DNA from: Apostichopus japonicus
Lineage: Eukaryota; Echinodermata; Holothuroidea; Aspidochirotida; Stichopodidae
Length of the DNA stretch: 64,000 nt
Direction: 5' to 3'
Assembly (NCBI RefSeq): GCF_037975245.1
Contig: NC_092583.1
Span: 9,013,764 to 9,077,763, forward strand
The first letter of the stretch is position 1. Each line of letters starts with the position of its first letter. Both the position numbers and the translations under genes were made by a program. Of this stretch, positions 1 through 13,600 are shown piece after piece. Under the pieces are notes generated by a model. The model was given only the letters and a program-made list of their open reading frames with translations. It was not told the DNA's origin and did no database searches.

Positions 1-1460
1 TGTCAACAGAGTAAAGACTGCAAAATTCATACAGCCATTGAAATCATTTTCATTACTTCTGAGGAGGGAAAGATGTAGCTAAGTACAGGCTTTACTTTAA
101 TAGGGATTTCATCGAGTCAGTTGACAGTCTTTTTGTCTGTTCTATTCAAGTGGTTCATTTCACTGATAGCCTATGATTTCCATTATGAAGAATGTTCGGT
201 GTAATGTAGTCCTTATAAGTAGCAATCAGTAAACATATTTTGGATGAACTCCTGACAATACTAAGTAGGTACAATTAAGCTGTACTACACTTATAATGTA
301 GGTCATATGGGATTAAGCAGGAAAAAAGGAGGCAAAGGTTAACTGCTTTGAAAAGTATGTCGATTTTTACGTTTTAAAACTAAGAAGGTAACTAAGAAGG
401 TAACTAAGAAGGTAATATGTTACTGCTGTGTATTCCTGTCCGTTTTGTGACACTAACGATTATGGACATCACTCTGTGTATGTGACGATACACAATATCC
501 TGCCCAATCGTCTAAATATGCAGTACATTAATTAACTGTAAAAAGTGAAGACCCCCATTTATTAGCTGTCACCAAGCCCACAGTGTAATGTATGCAATTG
601 CTATGCACATGGATTAAACATGATCATTGCTACCCATTGCATGAGAAAGAGTTACCACATGTCAACCCGTGAAAGAACATTGGTCTGCCTGTTAAAGTTC
701 TTTAAACATGTCATCAGGCCACACCATAAAATAGTAAATTATCTCAATGGGATTAAGTAACCCAGGAAACTTAGTTTAGCATTATAGTTGATAGTTGCAC
801 TTAGTTTGCAATCATTACATGTTTCACTGCATGCATTCCCTGTCATGAGGATCTGCATATCTCATAGTGCAGTAGCTGCACCAAAGGTAGTGTATACACC
901 AGTCTTAAAAAGTCTTGACAGTGCAAATGGACTCAACAAACTCGTGTAAAACAACACTGTTAATAATTAAGGAAAATGTGAGACGTAAGAAGGGGAGGAG
1001 TGGGTGGGGAGGGGGGGAGGGAGAGGGTTGTTTGTGTGTGCTTTTAATTAAATTTTTTAATATTACTGACCACCTACATAGAAGTCACTTTAGTTATGCT
1101 ATTTCTATGATCACATTCCCAGACAAACGGGTCGCAATTGGAATGTTTATTGGTTAAATATGGAGAATAATGTTAAGCCCAATAAATTATTAAGTTGGCG
1201 GCATAAAAATAAATCCATCAATACTTTTCATTTATTCTGAAATAGATATAATATTGTTGTTTAAGGAACTCAGGTAAATCACAGTCACATTATCCATACT
1301 TTCATCATTTTAAAATAACTACCTTTCTTTAAATATGTGTTGCTGTCTCAACACCTCAAATTTCTACATCTATGTCGTTTTATAGTGTGCTACCACCAGT
1401 ATATTTATTTCATTTTCTTCTTGCTTTCTTTTTGCTATAGAGTGACATCCTCTTTTACAG
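1..1460. other. Upstream intron or 5' flank, no exon recognised
   Basis: This stretch precedes the first recognised exon of the DED/ZU5 gene. That exon opens with the last base of a split codon, so at least one coding exon must lie upstream, either here or before the window. I could not pick out a convincing exon by eye. A polypyrimidine tract and AG at 1459-1460 form the acceptor of the next exon. A short purine-rich stretch lies near 990-1030. Confidence 0.6.
378..413. repeat. Three-copy 12-bp tandem repeat
   Basis: The 12-mer AACTAAGAAGGT occurs three times head to tail. Each copy contains AAGGTAAC, which resembles a 5' splice site, but no coding frame supports its use. Confidence 0.85.
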
Positions 1461-1705
1461 GCTCACATCATTGGAGTTATTGATTGAGAAAAATGACTGT
1501 AAGAAGCTACTTGCCTACCTTAAAGTTCCCGCCAAGGAATCAAAGGACATTATTAAGAGTGATTCACCCTTTTCATCCCTTGTCCACCATCTCAGAGAGG
1601 CAGGGAAGGTTTCTTTTGATGACATCAACTATTTAATGGCAGCATGCTCTAATAAAGGACTGAGTAAATTGATGGCAGTATTGACTCTCTACCAACAAGC
1701 TCAAG
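1461..1705 (+). CDS. DED/ZU5 gene, exon A: first DED-like domain
   Basis: The acceptor is TTTTACAG and the donor is CAAG|GTATGT. The exon encodes about 81 residues, starting LTSLELLIEKND, with a helical death-fold pattern. The second half, LVHHLREAGKVSFDDINYL, matches the DED pattern of helix 4, a loop and helix 5. It ends in phase 1, and its final G combines with AT of the next exon to make an Asp codon. Confidence 0.75.
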
Positions 1706-4700
1706 GTATGTTTATATCAGAGAGCTTAAAGGTTCAATATGTTATGAATCGCAAAATATTCAAATGCATTGCCAACACAAAGCATAGATGCAATTTGAGG
1801 TAATATACTTGTATTAACTTCACTTACTTAACCCATTGTTGATAGATAAAATGGACACTTCAGCAATGACCTTGATACAGATAATGTGATAAATGAGTTG
1901 GCAAGGAATTGAATAACCGCAATGGCCTGTATAGTACTTCAAAATCAGTGCAAGAGAATCCAATTTGGATGTTCAGAAGAGTAATTATTCCACACTACAA
2001 TACATGTTTCATGCAATGTCAAGGTCTTGCATTACAGTTAAATATGTGCATAAGCCTGTAACTTATGGGATATAGTCAAACGTTTGATTTGGGATATGTT
2101 CAGACAAGATTGGTAAAACATTGGAATTTCCTTTCCTTTTGAAATTGATAATTTTGAGGATCATTGAAGGGACTTGACTGTGTTCAATTGCTCAGCAGCA
2201 GGGCCAAAATCAACACCAAGGAAAGTGAAAGATTTACAGTGTTACCTCAAATAACATGCCAAAGTTGGACCAAAATGTGAGCTCACTAAATTTGGTGCAA
2301 GTTTGTCACAATATTTTCCGGAAGTTTACCGCATACATTATTAAGATACATTGAACTGTGTTATTTACATAACTAAATTTCTTATGTAGAAGACAATCTT
2401 TAACCATATTTGCATCTCATATTTTTGTTTCAGCACCATAGGAAAGTGAAAGATTTACAGTGTTACCTCAAATAACATGCTAAAGTTGGACCAAATTTGA
2501 GCTTACTAACTTTGGTGCATGTTTGTCACAATATTTTCCGGAAAGGTTGTACAGCATAAATAATTAACATACATTGAACTGTGTATATTTACATAACCAA
2601 ATCTCTTGGGTTGAAGAAAATCTTTAACCATGTTTGCATCTTAAATGTTTGTTTCAGATTCAAAGTTTACCAAAACAGTACTAAATGATCAACTAATGGC
2701 ATTAGAAGACAAAGGGCATGAACTCTCTCACAAACTAACTGAATCAGAAGATGAAAATCAAGAGCTCACTGGAAGACTAAAGACAACGGAGGATGAAAGA
2801 CAACAATTGAAAGATACATTAAAGGCAACAGAGCAGGAAAGACAACAGCTGACTGGGAGACTAAAGACAACAGAGGAGGAAAGACAACAATTGATATATA
2901 CGTTGACGGCAACAGAGGAGGAAAGACAACAGCTGAAAAGAACATTGAAGGCAACAGAGGAGGAAAGACAACAATTGAAAGATGCATTGAAGGCAACAGA
3001 CAAAGACTTCAGACAAACATTGAATACAGCTGAGAACAAACTGAAGACATTGAAGGATGAGAAGGAAGAATTACTTCAGCAGCAGAGAGAGGTTAGACTT
3101 CTCATAACATGTGATATGGATATCTGATGACCAAGTTACCTGACTTGGGTCATGAGAAATTTATTTATTATCAACAAGATGACCATTCTGTTTGATCTAG
3201 TGGTGTTAAAGTGAATTTGTAGTTTACCATTTGCAAATACAACATGTATTTTCAGAAATTAGGGAATGTTTATGATGTTCAACAGTAGAGGTCCAATGAT
3301 GAACATATTAACAGCTCTTTGCCTCAAGGATTTTTGTGCAAGCGTGATATTTAGTTCATATGATGTAAATTTTAGTATTTACATATTAATAGAGGTCAAA
3401 GGTCATTGAGGGTTAAGCAAGGTCAATCAAAGTATGTAAACGTAAGACAATCAAGAAGTGGAAATTTGAAAAAAGATCCTTCTAGGCGTAAAACTTTCAC
3501 ATCACAAGTAAAAGATCTCTATTGTATTTAAATCTTTAAGTTCTACACCTAGTATACAGGTCTCTCTTGATTCACACAGGTAAAAATATTTAATTTCTTT
3601 ATATCAGTGACTCATCTTTCAGAGGGATGCAATGTATGGTGGAATGTTATGTTTATATGGAAGTTCTCTACTAAACTGAAGTTTTACAACATTGTCCCAA
3701 TTGTTAAAGTTCACTAGCAAAACTATGTATATGCTATTGCACAATATGTAATAGATTAAATCATATTATGGCACTCATTGACCATCAAAACATAAAATTA
3801 ATCAAACAAATTTATATAATTGCACGTCTGTCCTTCAATGTGATAGGGCTACATTCATTTTACAAAGACAGTTGTTCGGCCACCATTCCTGGAAGTTTCT
3901 TTTGGAAGTTAGGTCACAGATCTCTGCATTAATTTACTTTGAACATGTGATTTCTCTGAGGCAGGTAGTAAATGTGCAGTCACATCCTCAAGTAAAGATC
4001 AAAATATTATCAGTTCAGCCTGCCTGAAAATAATGTGAAGAAATTTGTCAACTTGGAGAATATGTTCCCTTTAGACCGGAGATACTTCAATGCTAGTATA
4101 CATTTTAATATGTGGCAAGTAATCACTGGGAGGTGCGTCCCTCTTGTCTCATTCACTGTGCTATTTACATTACAGGAGCTGGAAGAGGCTAAATCAAGTA
4201 TGAGAGCTACAAAAGATGAACTTGTGAAGTCTCAATTGGAATATGCCACAGAATCCATGGTCTTACAAGAGGTCTTGAAGCAGACTAGGGAAGCCTTGAA
4301 TCAGAAAGAAATGGTAATGCCCCTTTCATACTTTCCCAGATCGGGCAACGATTTGGAACAATCCGTAGTGCAAGGCGATGATGCGCACCCAGAACGGGTT
4401 GTTACGGGTTGATATGGGTCCAGTATGGGTTACTACGGCGTTGTTACAGGTTGATAAGGATTGTTACAGATAGATTCCCGGGTCTATCCCGTATATGTAC
4501 GTATAACTTACGGGTTCCAATATTGTTTTCTACGGGCTGTTACATATCAATGACGGGTTTAATATTACCAACCCTTCACAACATGTTCAAACCCGTAGCA
4601 AGTTGTATCAAGCCGTAGTTTATACGTACCAATACTTGGCACGATCTGTTTCTATATGTAACAACAGATCACATGATCACACCTTACATGGTCCACTACA

Positions 4701-7700
4701 TAGGGTTGCTACATAGCGTCTACTGGTTGTCTACTGGTTCTACGGGTCCTCCTACAGTGTTTTTGGTTCCTTGCTTTAGCAAAAGGGACATATGCAGTCA
4801 GGTTGGCGTGTGTGTGTGTGTGTGTGTATGTGTGCGTGTGCGCGTGTGTGTGTGTGTGCGTCTGTGACACTTGCTTGGGTACGCTCTATCTCAATAAGGG
4901 AATGTTGGATTGAGGCCAAACTTGGACTATAGATCCGCCATATGAAGAAGGTGTGCTCTATTGTTTTTGGTGCCCACAAAGGTCACCAAAGGTCAGTTAT
5001 GGTCCAAAAACAGAAACTATTAAAACTGCAATAACTCCCAGTGCCAATGTGCGACAAGGTTGATATTTTGGGACAAGTTGTGAACTGGTTTAGGGGAACA
5101 TTTTCAAACTTAACCGTCATGTGATCCGAGGTCACCAAAGGTCAGTTAATGATAAAAAACTAGTATTTTTGCGATAACTTGAGAACGAATTGTCCATTTG
5201 GGTTGGGAGTTGCCTCAATGTTATCCAATTGTAGACCCGCATCTTGGTGACCCTTGACCTCAATTTGACCTCTGGTGACCTTTACGTGTTTTGGGGATTT
5301 TTACTGTTTCGATGCTATTTTCAGATGTCAAAGGTACCTTCTGATCATAAATGTCAATAGGTTGACCCCGTGTGACCTTTCTGTGCAAAGTTATAAGGGG
5401 TCAAAGTTTTTCGGTCGGAGTTAGGATGGCTGTACAGACTTGTCGTTTTGTTTTTTGTAATCAGAAGATAAAACTACATCTGAAACCAAGGTCAAAAGGT
5501 CAAAGGTCACATTAGAAAAAATGTGCTTATTTAGGGAAGAAATGAACGAAAAAGAAAATATTTGGTTTTGATGCTAGATTTGGATATCAAAGGTACCTTC
5601 CGATCAAAAATGTCAATGGGTTGGCACCCCTGTGACCTTCGTGTGCGAAATTATACGAGGTCAAAGTTAATTTTCAGACATTTAATGCAATAACTCCCAG
5701 TTCCAAGGTGTGACACGGTTGATATTTTTGGACAAATTGCAAATGGTATAGGGTAATATTTTAAAACTAAACGGTCATGTGATCCGAGGTCACCAAAGGT
5801 CAATAAATGTTAAAAAACTAGTATTTTGGGGGGAGAAAATGGGCAAAGACAAAAATGTATGAATTGTTATAGTTTGATGCTATATTCACGTCACACCGAT
5901 CAAAAATGTGAATGGGTTGACCCAAGGTGACCTTTGTGGATCCAGTTATATGAGGTCAAAGTTAATCTTCAAACATTTAGTGCAATAACTCCCAGTGCAA
6001 CGGTGTGTCATGGTTGATATATTGGGACAAGTTGCAAATGGTATGGGGGAATATTTTCAAACTTAACGGTCATGTGATCCGAGGTCACCAAAGGTCAATT
6101 AATGTTGAAAAACTAGTTTTTTGGCGATAACTTGAGAACGAATTTTCCGTTAGGGTTGGAAATTGCTTCAATGTAATCCAATTGTCAACCCGCATCTGGG
6201 TGACCTTTGACCTCAATTTGACCTCTGTTGACCTTTACTTGTTTTTGGGATTTTTACAGTTTCCATGCTATTTTCAGATGTCAAAGGTACCTTCTGATCA
6301 TAAATGTCAATGGGTTGACCCCCCGTGTGACCTTCGAGTGCGAAGTTATACAAAGTCAAAGTTAAATTTCAGATATTTAATGCAATAACCCCCATTGCCA
6401 AGGTGTGACATGGTTGATATTTTTGGACAAGTTGCAAATGGTAAAGGGGAATATTTTCAAACTTAACGGTCATGTGATCCGAGGTCACCAAAGGTCAATT
6501 AATTTAAAAAAAAACTAGTATTTTGGGGGGAGAAAATGGGCAAAGACAAAAATGTATGAATTTTTATAGTTTGATGCTATATTCACGTCACACCGATCAC
6601 AAATGTCAATGAGTTGACCCAAGGTGACCTTTGTGGGTTCAGTTATATGAGGTCAAAGTTAATCTTCAGACATTTAGTGCAATAACCCCCAGTGCCAAGA
6701 TGTGTCACGATTGATATTTTGGGACAAGTTGCAAATGGTATAGGGGAATATTTTCAAACCTAACGGTCATGTGATCCGAGGTCACCAAAGGTCAATTAAT
6801 GATAAAAAACTAGTTTTTTGGCGATAACTTGAGAACGAATTGTCCGTTAGGGTTGGATAATGCTTCAATGTAATCCAATTGTCAACCCGCATCTGGGTGA
6901 CCTTTGACCTCAATTTGACCTCTGGTGACCTTTACTTGTTTTGGGGATTTTTACAGTTTTGATGCTATTTCAGATGTCAAAGGTACCTTCTGATCATTAA
7001 TGTCAATGGGTTGACCCCCGTGGGACCTTCGTGTGCAAAGTTATTAATGTTACAAATTAATTAATGTTAAAAAAACTAGTATTTTGAGGGGAAAAATAGG
7101 CAAAGAAAAAATGTTTGAACTTTTACAGTTTTGATGCTCTATTTAGGTCTCACCGATTAAAAAGGTCAATTGGTTGACCTCCGGGTGACTTTTGTGTGTG
7201 TTGCTATGTATACAAGTTCAAAGTTAATTTTTAGACATTTAATGCAATTAAATCCCAATGCCACGGTTGATATTTTGGGACAAGTTGTGAATGGGGTGGT
7301 GGAACATTTTCAAATTTCACGGTCATGTCATCTGTGGTCACCAATGTTGTCATATTTGTTGATCTGCTTGTAGGTCACCTCATATCTCTTACATTTTTGA
7401 CGCCATGTTCAGATCTCAAAAGTGCATTTTGATCATAATCCGATCACAATTTGTGATCACAAAAGTGTTGGCTATAGTGTTGGTTACTTTATGGGTACGT
7501 GTAGGACCACAATTACTTGACTATTTGAACCCAATCTTGCTTGATAATATTATGTGTATTGTCATATACCCCTTCGCAAGGAACCACAGTGCCCTTCGGC
7601 TCTTGTTGATCCTTGGTTAGACTCGAAAGTGTTTAAACATTTTCAATACTTTTCCACGTATCTGAAGGCCGCTACAGATCGGTACGGGTTGCCACAGATA

Positions 7701-10536
7701 GCTACGTAACCTCTCGGTTCATGGCAGATCAGACCACAGATCACATGCCGGATGTACCGGTCAGCCAAGACCGGGCGTGTGATCTGGTAAAGTGTAAAAT
7801 GTGCTTTAAACGTATGATTAAGTTTAGTAAGTGAACTATTACTATAGAATCGTGTGTATGTGCACCAGTTTACCATCAGTAGAAAAGAAGTTTATGAAGT
7901 TTGGAAAATATTGTGACTAGACTATACTAATGTGTTGAATTTATGATAAAATATTCCACAGTTGAAGGTATTACAAGGTGACAACATAATCTTGAGCTTT
8001 ACAGAAAACAGTTCAATGAGTTAAGAAATGTTCTTTATTCATGCTCCATTTGATTACATGCAGTGTAAAGTTAGTATGAGTACATGCACATATGCTAAAA
8101 TCAGTTGGTTGTTTCAGCTGAAGACATAACTGGTGTAACTTGACAGTTGATTGATAGGAAAACAGTTTTTTTTGGTTACTTGCCAGGCAGGCGAGAAACC
8201 TATGCAGTCAAGTTGGCTTGTGCGTGTGTGTGGGTGCGCAAGGGTGTGCTGTGTACATGTGACGCCCTAGCAATTGTAAACACATTATCTCAAGATCGGT
8301 AACCTCTGCAGTTATTTGGCATGTGGCTTCCCCACATATCATAAAAATAACCCTATTGGTTTTGGTGCTGGTCTAAAAGTAATTTCGGGTCAGCAGATGG
8401 CAAAATGTGAATATCTAAAAACATCTCCAGAACCTGAACATCAAAGGAGTTCATATGTATAGTAGGATAGCCTTATGAAGTTTAAACATTTTTCTTTACA
8501 ATTTGGTGTACGTCAAGAATTCATTTAAGGTCACCAGGGATAAAAATACCTTCAAAATAGGAAACTTTGTTGGCTCTATTTAGTAGCTTCCTTAACATGA
8601 GTACAAGAACCTTATTGCTTGTGGTGGAGGTCAAAGGTCATTTGGGGTCATCAAAGGTCATATTCTTTAAAGCCTTATGAACAAACCTTGTAAACATGAT
8701 ATATATCAAATGTGTTACATGACATAGCTCATATCTGGCATGTGTCTTCCTTATAGTGAGTACAAGAAACCGTTTATTTTGGGTGGAGGTCAAGGCAAAT
8801 AAGCGCTGGGAGTTGTTAGTTTCAGTTTATCAAATAAGATATCTTTTGTATGTATTTATTTGCAGGCTTTATATGCATCTGCTCCGGGGAAAGAAACCCT
8901 ACATGAAGAAAATGTAACTTCAGACATATCACAGAAATCAAGTTTGGCAGGTAAGATCATAATGTAAAGATAATTACTGCTGCTCAATGTAAATATCAAG
9001 CAGGCAGTACAATGTTTCCTTATATCAGTCTGTTTGTTCTTAAACATTCCTACCTGCATATCTCCAAAGCTGCCAGGGGGATGTAGGAAGAGCAGTTGGG
9101 GAGCTAGGGGTATTGGTCGTCGGGGGGGGGGGGACAGGAATGGTCTGTAGGGGCGCTTTCGACACTACCTAAGCGGAGCGCCACCACAGGTTGGCGCGGA
9201 GCGTACAGGCATTTCTTGAGTAAAGATCCTCCCTAGATCGCCGGAAAAGACCCTTTCCGGACCTTGCTAATTTGCAGATAAACGACGAATAAATAGGTGT
9301 CATCGCCATTTGTGACAACTCGAAAGTTTATATGAGTGTTGAAAGTACCTGCGCTTCATCACAATGTGAGTGCTCATGTTTTCGTAGCCCTGACACAATG
9401 CCTGTTGTGCCTATTAGGTATTCTGGACCTGTAAATGCCAACAATACCACATCTGGGGGACGACATTTTGCCAACACCTATATTGACAGAAATATGTCAC
9501 ATGATAGTATGATACTTAAAATATACTACTATAAATTGAAAAAGAAGCATACCTCAACGATCAATCATTCATGAGACATGGGAACATTCACATTCGACAA
9601 GCACAAAAAGTGTTATCTTGGCTTCATTTTCCTCCCCTTTGATTTTGAGAATCGATCAATCACATTGTCCAAATCAAGTTGGTCAGCTATATTGCGCTCC
9701 ATGCTTATAATAGCAAGATTATAGAGCCTAGTCTGACCCATGGTTGATCGAAGGTAGTTTTTTATCATTTTTATCCTAACAAATTACCTACTGCACTAAT
9801 CAACACACTGATCATGGACTGCATGCCGACTTAAAAGTTGGTGTTTATTACTATTTCAGCCACTGTGCGTGGCGTATCGTCTTAAAATAGATCGAAAACC
9901 CCGTACAGTTCATGGAAATAGTTTTGTACAACGGAAAGTGCCGTAAATTAAAGACCGCTGTTAGAGCATTTTGTCAGAAAATTACACCAACAAAATGTGA
10001 CAAATGCCAATTGGTAGATCAGAGCGCAATAAAAAAAAATCAATAATCGCGAAGAAGTAAAAAGTGTTAAAAGCTGAAAAGGACGCCAGCAGCCCATTTG
10101 AGTCCATCAAGGGGTGGGCATCCGCCCCTCCTGACTGTATGGACGCTCTGCCACTGAGGAAGAGGGACAGAGGGGTGGGGTGGGCCTTTTGTCAATTAAA
10201 TTAGTGTAGATGCATTGTCAATCATGTTGAGATATTACAATTCTAGTGAGCTGTGCACAGGTGTCAATATATCAAGGGGTATTACTGAAACAGGTAACTT
10301 CTTTATTAAAAGCAAATTGTCCAGAGATATTTTAATTTGTGACATATTATGCCAGATGCAGACTTGGTACGGAAATGATTGTACAAGATGTGTAGTCTAC
10401 CTTGTTAATCTATTCCTGGTTCTGTCGGATCTTCTTTCTTACCTGAGATCATTGAAGCAATACACTGGTACTAATTTACTACTAAAGTTTCTCCTCACTC
10501 TTCTGTGTATTGATGAGTGTTTATGAAGATGGAAAC

Positions 10537-10586
<50 letters not shown>

Positions 10587-10599
10587 TATATATTTATAT

Positions 10600-10649
<50 letters not shown>

Positions 10650-13600
10650 AGCAAATAACATAAGGCATATCAACACCTGCAATGTATTTCTTGTGAAATA
10701 TTGTAGAAAATAAAAGCCTCACCTAATTCCTCTTTATAATGTTTCTACTTTTCTGTTATCAAGTGAGGTAGATCACATCCTCCTTATAACGGTAAAGTAT
10801 ATTTAAGATTTGAAATCAATATTCATCTAAAAAGGTGACAGTTAAGTAGCTATGGTATCACATATGCTTGTAGTGTAGATGAGCAGTTACATCAAGAGTA
10901 CTTCAAAAAGGAACTAAATTTATTCATATTCCACATAAATTATATCTTCTTCCGCTATTGAACTGATTTTTGGCTTTGATGATCATCGTAACCTTTGCAT
11001 TTATAATGGTGTATGGGTGCGAGTGTGTGCATTTGTGTGTGTGTGCGTCCGTGATGCCTATCTTGTTAACACAATATCTCTTGAAGGGAAGGTTGGACCA
11101 ATTAGATATTTGGTGGGTAGATGTACCACATTTCGTACAAGAAGCCTTTTGTTTTTGGTGGAGGTCAAAAGTTATTTGGAGCCACCAGTGGTCATTTGTG
11201 GTGTGTAGAAGAACCACATTTAGTACAAGAAGCCTATTGTTTTTGGTGGAGGTCTAGGGTCATTTGGGGTCACCACCTTGAAGGGAAACTTTGCAGACCT
11301 CATACTTAAGGAACCTACTATTGGTTTTGGTGGAGGTAAAGGTCATTTGAAGTAAACAAATGCCAAAACTTTACTTCAATCCCCTCTTACCTGTCTCTCT
11401 ACGCTAGAACACCTTCCTTATCATAATATTACAAGGGAAGCTTGGACAGTTCGCAATTGTTTTGGTACGTAATTTTTACCACATTGAGTACAAGAAGCCT
11501 TATGTTGTGGGCAGAGGTCAATGGTCATTTGAGTTCACCCGGGGTCAAATTGTGAAAAACATGCTTTACACAATATTTCAACAACGACAGATTTCATATG
11601 AAGTATGTTGATGTATCTATCTCGTTTAGTACAAGAAGCCACATTGTTGAGGTCAATGGTCATTTCAGGACAGCCTGTGTCATTGTGAAGTTTTTGTTGT
11701 CACATCATACTGCTTTTCACTGTATTACTCAGATTTGTTGTACACCAACACTATACATTATGTCAGATTCACGAAGAGAACTGCTCATGTTACATCATCA
11801 AAACCACTATGCATTTTGCATTGTGGTAAAGAAACGGTATTTTGTTGTTATAGATTATTGCGATATAAAGCAATCTAATAATCAAATGATAAATAGGAAA
11901 ATCTGATCTTATGCATTATTTATTAACCAGTTTTATCAATTGGTTTGTTGTGCTGAGTGTGATCTTTAACTACATTTTATGTTTTTTTATTTTCTTTACA
12001 TTTCAGCTGATTATGGCAGATTGATGGTCAATGTTGCTGAAGATCTTACTCTAGACAGCACTCTGAAATTAGCTACTCTGTTTGGTCTACCACCGGCAGA
12101 AACTGATATGCTACGCCGGGTTTCTCTGATAGAGACACCAGGAATCACTTTGATTAAATTCATGAAAACACGAAACATCATCAACATGTACGATGTCACT
12201 AACCTACAAAAGGGTTTGGTTTATATTCAGCGAAACCAAACAAATAAATACCTATTAGCCCCATATCAGGCTAAAATTGACCCCTTTCAGTTTGAAGAAA
12301 ACCAATCACCAGAACTGCTTGACTGGCCAGGTAAGAACAAATGTAAGGATGCAATCAGAATACATAAAAAAAATAGTACAGTACAGTAAAACTCTAGAAA
12401 TGTGTGTTAGTCAGGAGTTAATATTCAGCTTTCAGGCAATGTGTTGATTTAAACTACTGTATTAACTATCACAGTGTATGTTGGGTTAAAAGAATCAAGT
12501 AGATCTTTGGACCAATTATTTGTTGCCATTTGGTTCATATCTTTATCGTAAATAAGATTGAAAATACAAAGATTATCCCTAGTTTAGGGCTCAAGGATTA
12601 GCCAAGGATCCATTTAAGCCATCTGGTGACCCTCAGACACCATGCTGGATTCTTTTGATACTCCTGTTGTCTGCTGCCACTCGTCTAATTCTCTAACAAC
12701 GTAAAGCTTGTCATGTGATCCGAGGTCACCAAAGGTCATTGAATGTTAAAAAACTAGTATGTTGGGAGGAGAAAATGGGCAAAGAAAAAAATGTTTGAAT
12801 TTGTATAGTTTGATGCTCTATTTAGGTCTCACCAATCAAAAATATCAATAAGTTGACCCAAGGTGACCTTTGCATGTTAAGTTATATGACGTCAAAGTTA
12901 ATTTTCAGACATTTAATGCAATAACTCCCAGTGTCAAGGTGTTACACGGTTGATATATTGGGACAAGTTGCAAATGGAATAGGGGAATATTTTAAACCAT
13001 AACGGTCATGTGATCCAAGGTCACCAAAGGTCAATTAATGATAAGAAACTAGTATTTTTACGATAACTAGAGAACAAATTGTCCGTTAGGGTTGGGAGTT
13101 GCTTCAATGTAATCCAATTGTCGACCCTCATCTGGGTGACCCTTGACCTCAATTTGACCTCTGGTGACCTTTCCGTGTTTTGTGGATTTTTACAGTTTGG
13201 ATGCTATTTTCAGATGTCAAAGGTACCTTCTGATCATAAATGTCAATGCGTTGACCCCCGTGTGACCTTCGTGTGCGAAGTTATACAAGGTCAAAGTTAA
13301 TTTTCAGACATTTAATGCAATAACTCCCAGTGCCAAGGTGTGACAAGGTTGCTTTTTTTGGACAAGTTGCGAATGGTATAGGGGAATATTTTCAAACTTA
13401 GCGGTCATGTGATTCAAGGTCACCAAAGGTCAGCTGATGTTAAAAAACTAGTATTTTGGGGGCAGAAAATGGGTAAAGAAAAAATGTTTGAATTTTTACA
13501 GTTTTGATGCTCTATTTAGGTCTCACCGATCAAAAATGTCTATTGGTTGACCTACCGGTGACATTTGTGTGTAAAGTTATGTATACAAGTTCAAAGCTAA

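Larger units (their letters stand above)
4314..8865 (+). other. Repeat-filled intron
   Basis: This 4.5-kb intron is mostly repeat. It holds a (GT)n tract, the composite AGGTCA-rich element (4764-7586) and a diverged relative of its 5' part (about 8186-8860). No exon was seen inside. Confidence 0.75.
8951..12006 (+). other. Intron with hAT relic, microsatellite and repeats
   Basis: This 3-kb intron holds a G12 tract at 9122, a minus-strand hAT C-terminal relic (9613-9768), a (TA)n tract (10538-10647) and a second diverged copy of the composite-repeat 5' region (about 10990-11690). Around 11126-11270 a segment of about 90 bp containing TTTTTGGTGGAGGTC is tandemly duplicated. Confidence 0.7.

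Noticed and set aside
2758-3039. Minus-strand open frames opposite the coiled-coil exon
   Set aside because: They mirror the 42-bp coding repeat. The plus-strand exon has matched splice phases and a sensible heptad protein.
9332-9574. 80-residue plus-strand frame
   Set aside because: It lies in the hAT relic neighbourhood, has no known motif, and the hAT signal is on the opposite strand.
10439-10713. Open frames rich in Tyr and Ile over TA tracts (also near 27860, 31195 and 35389)
   Set aside because: Alternating TA repeats always give open YI frames; there is no other coding evidence.
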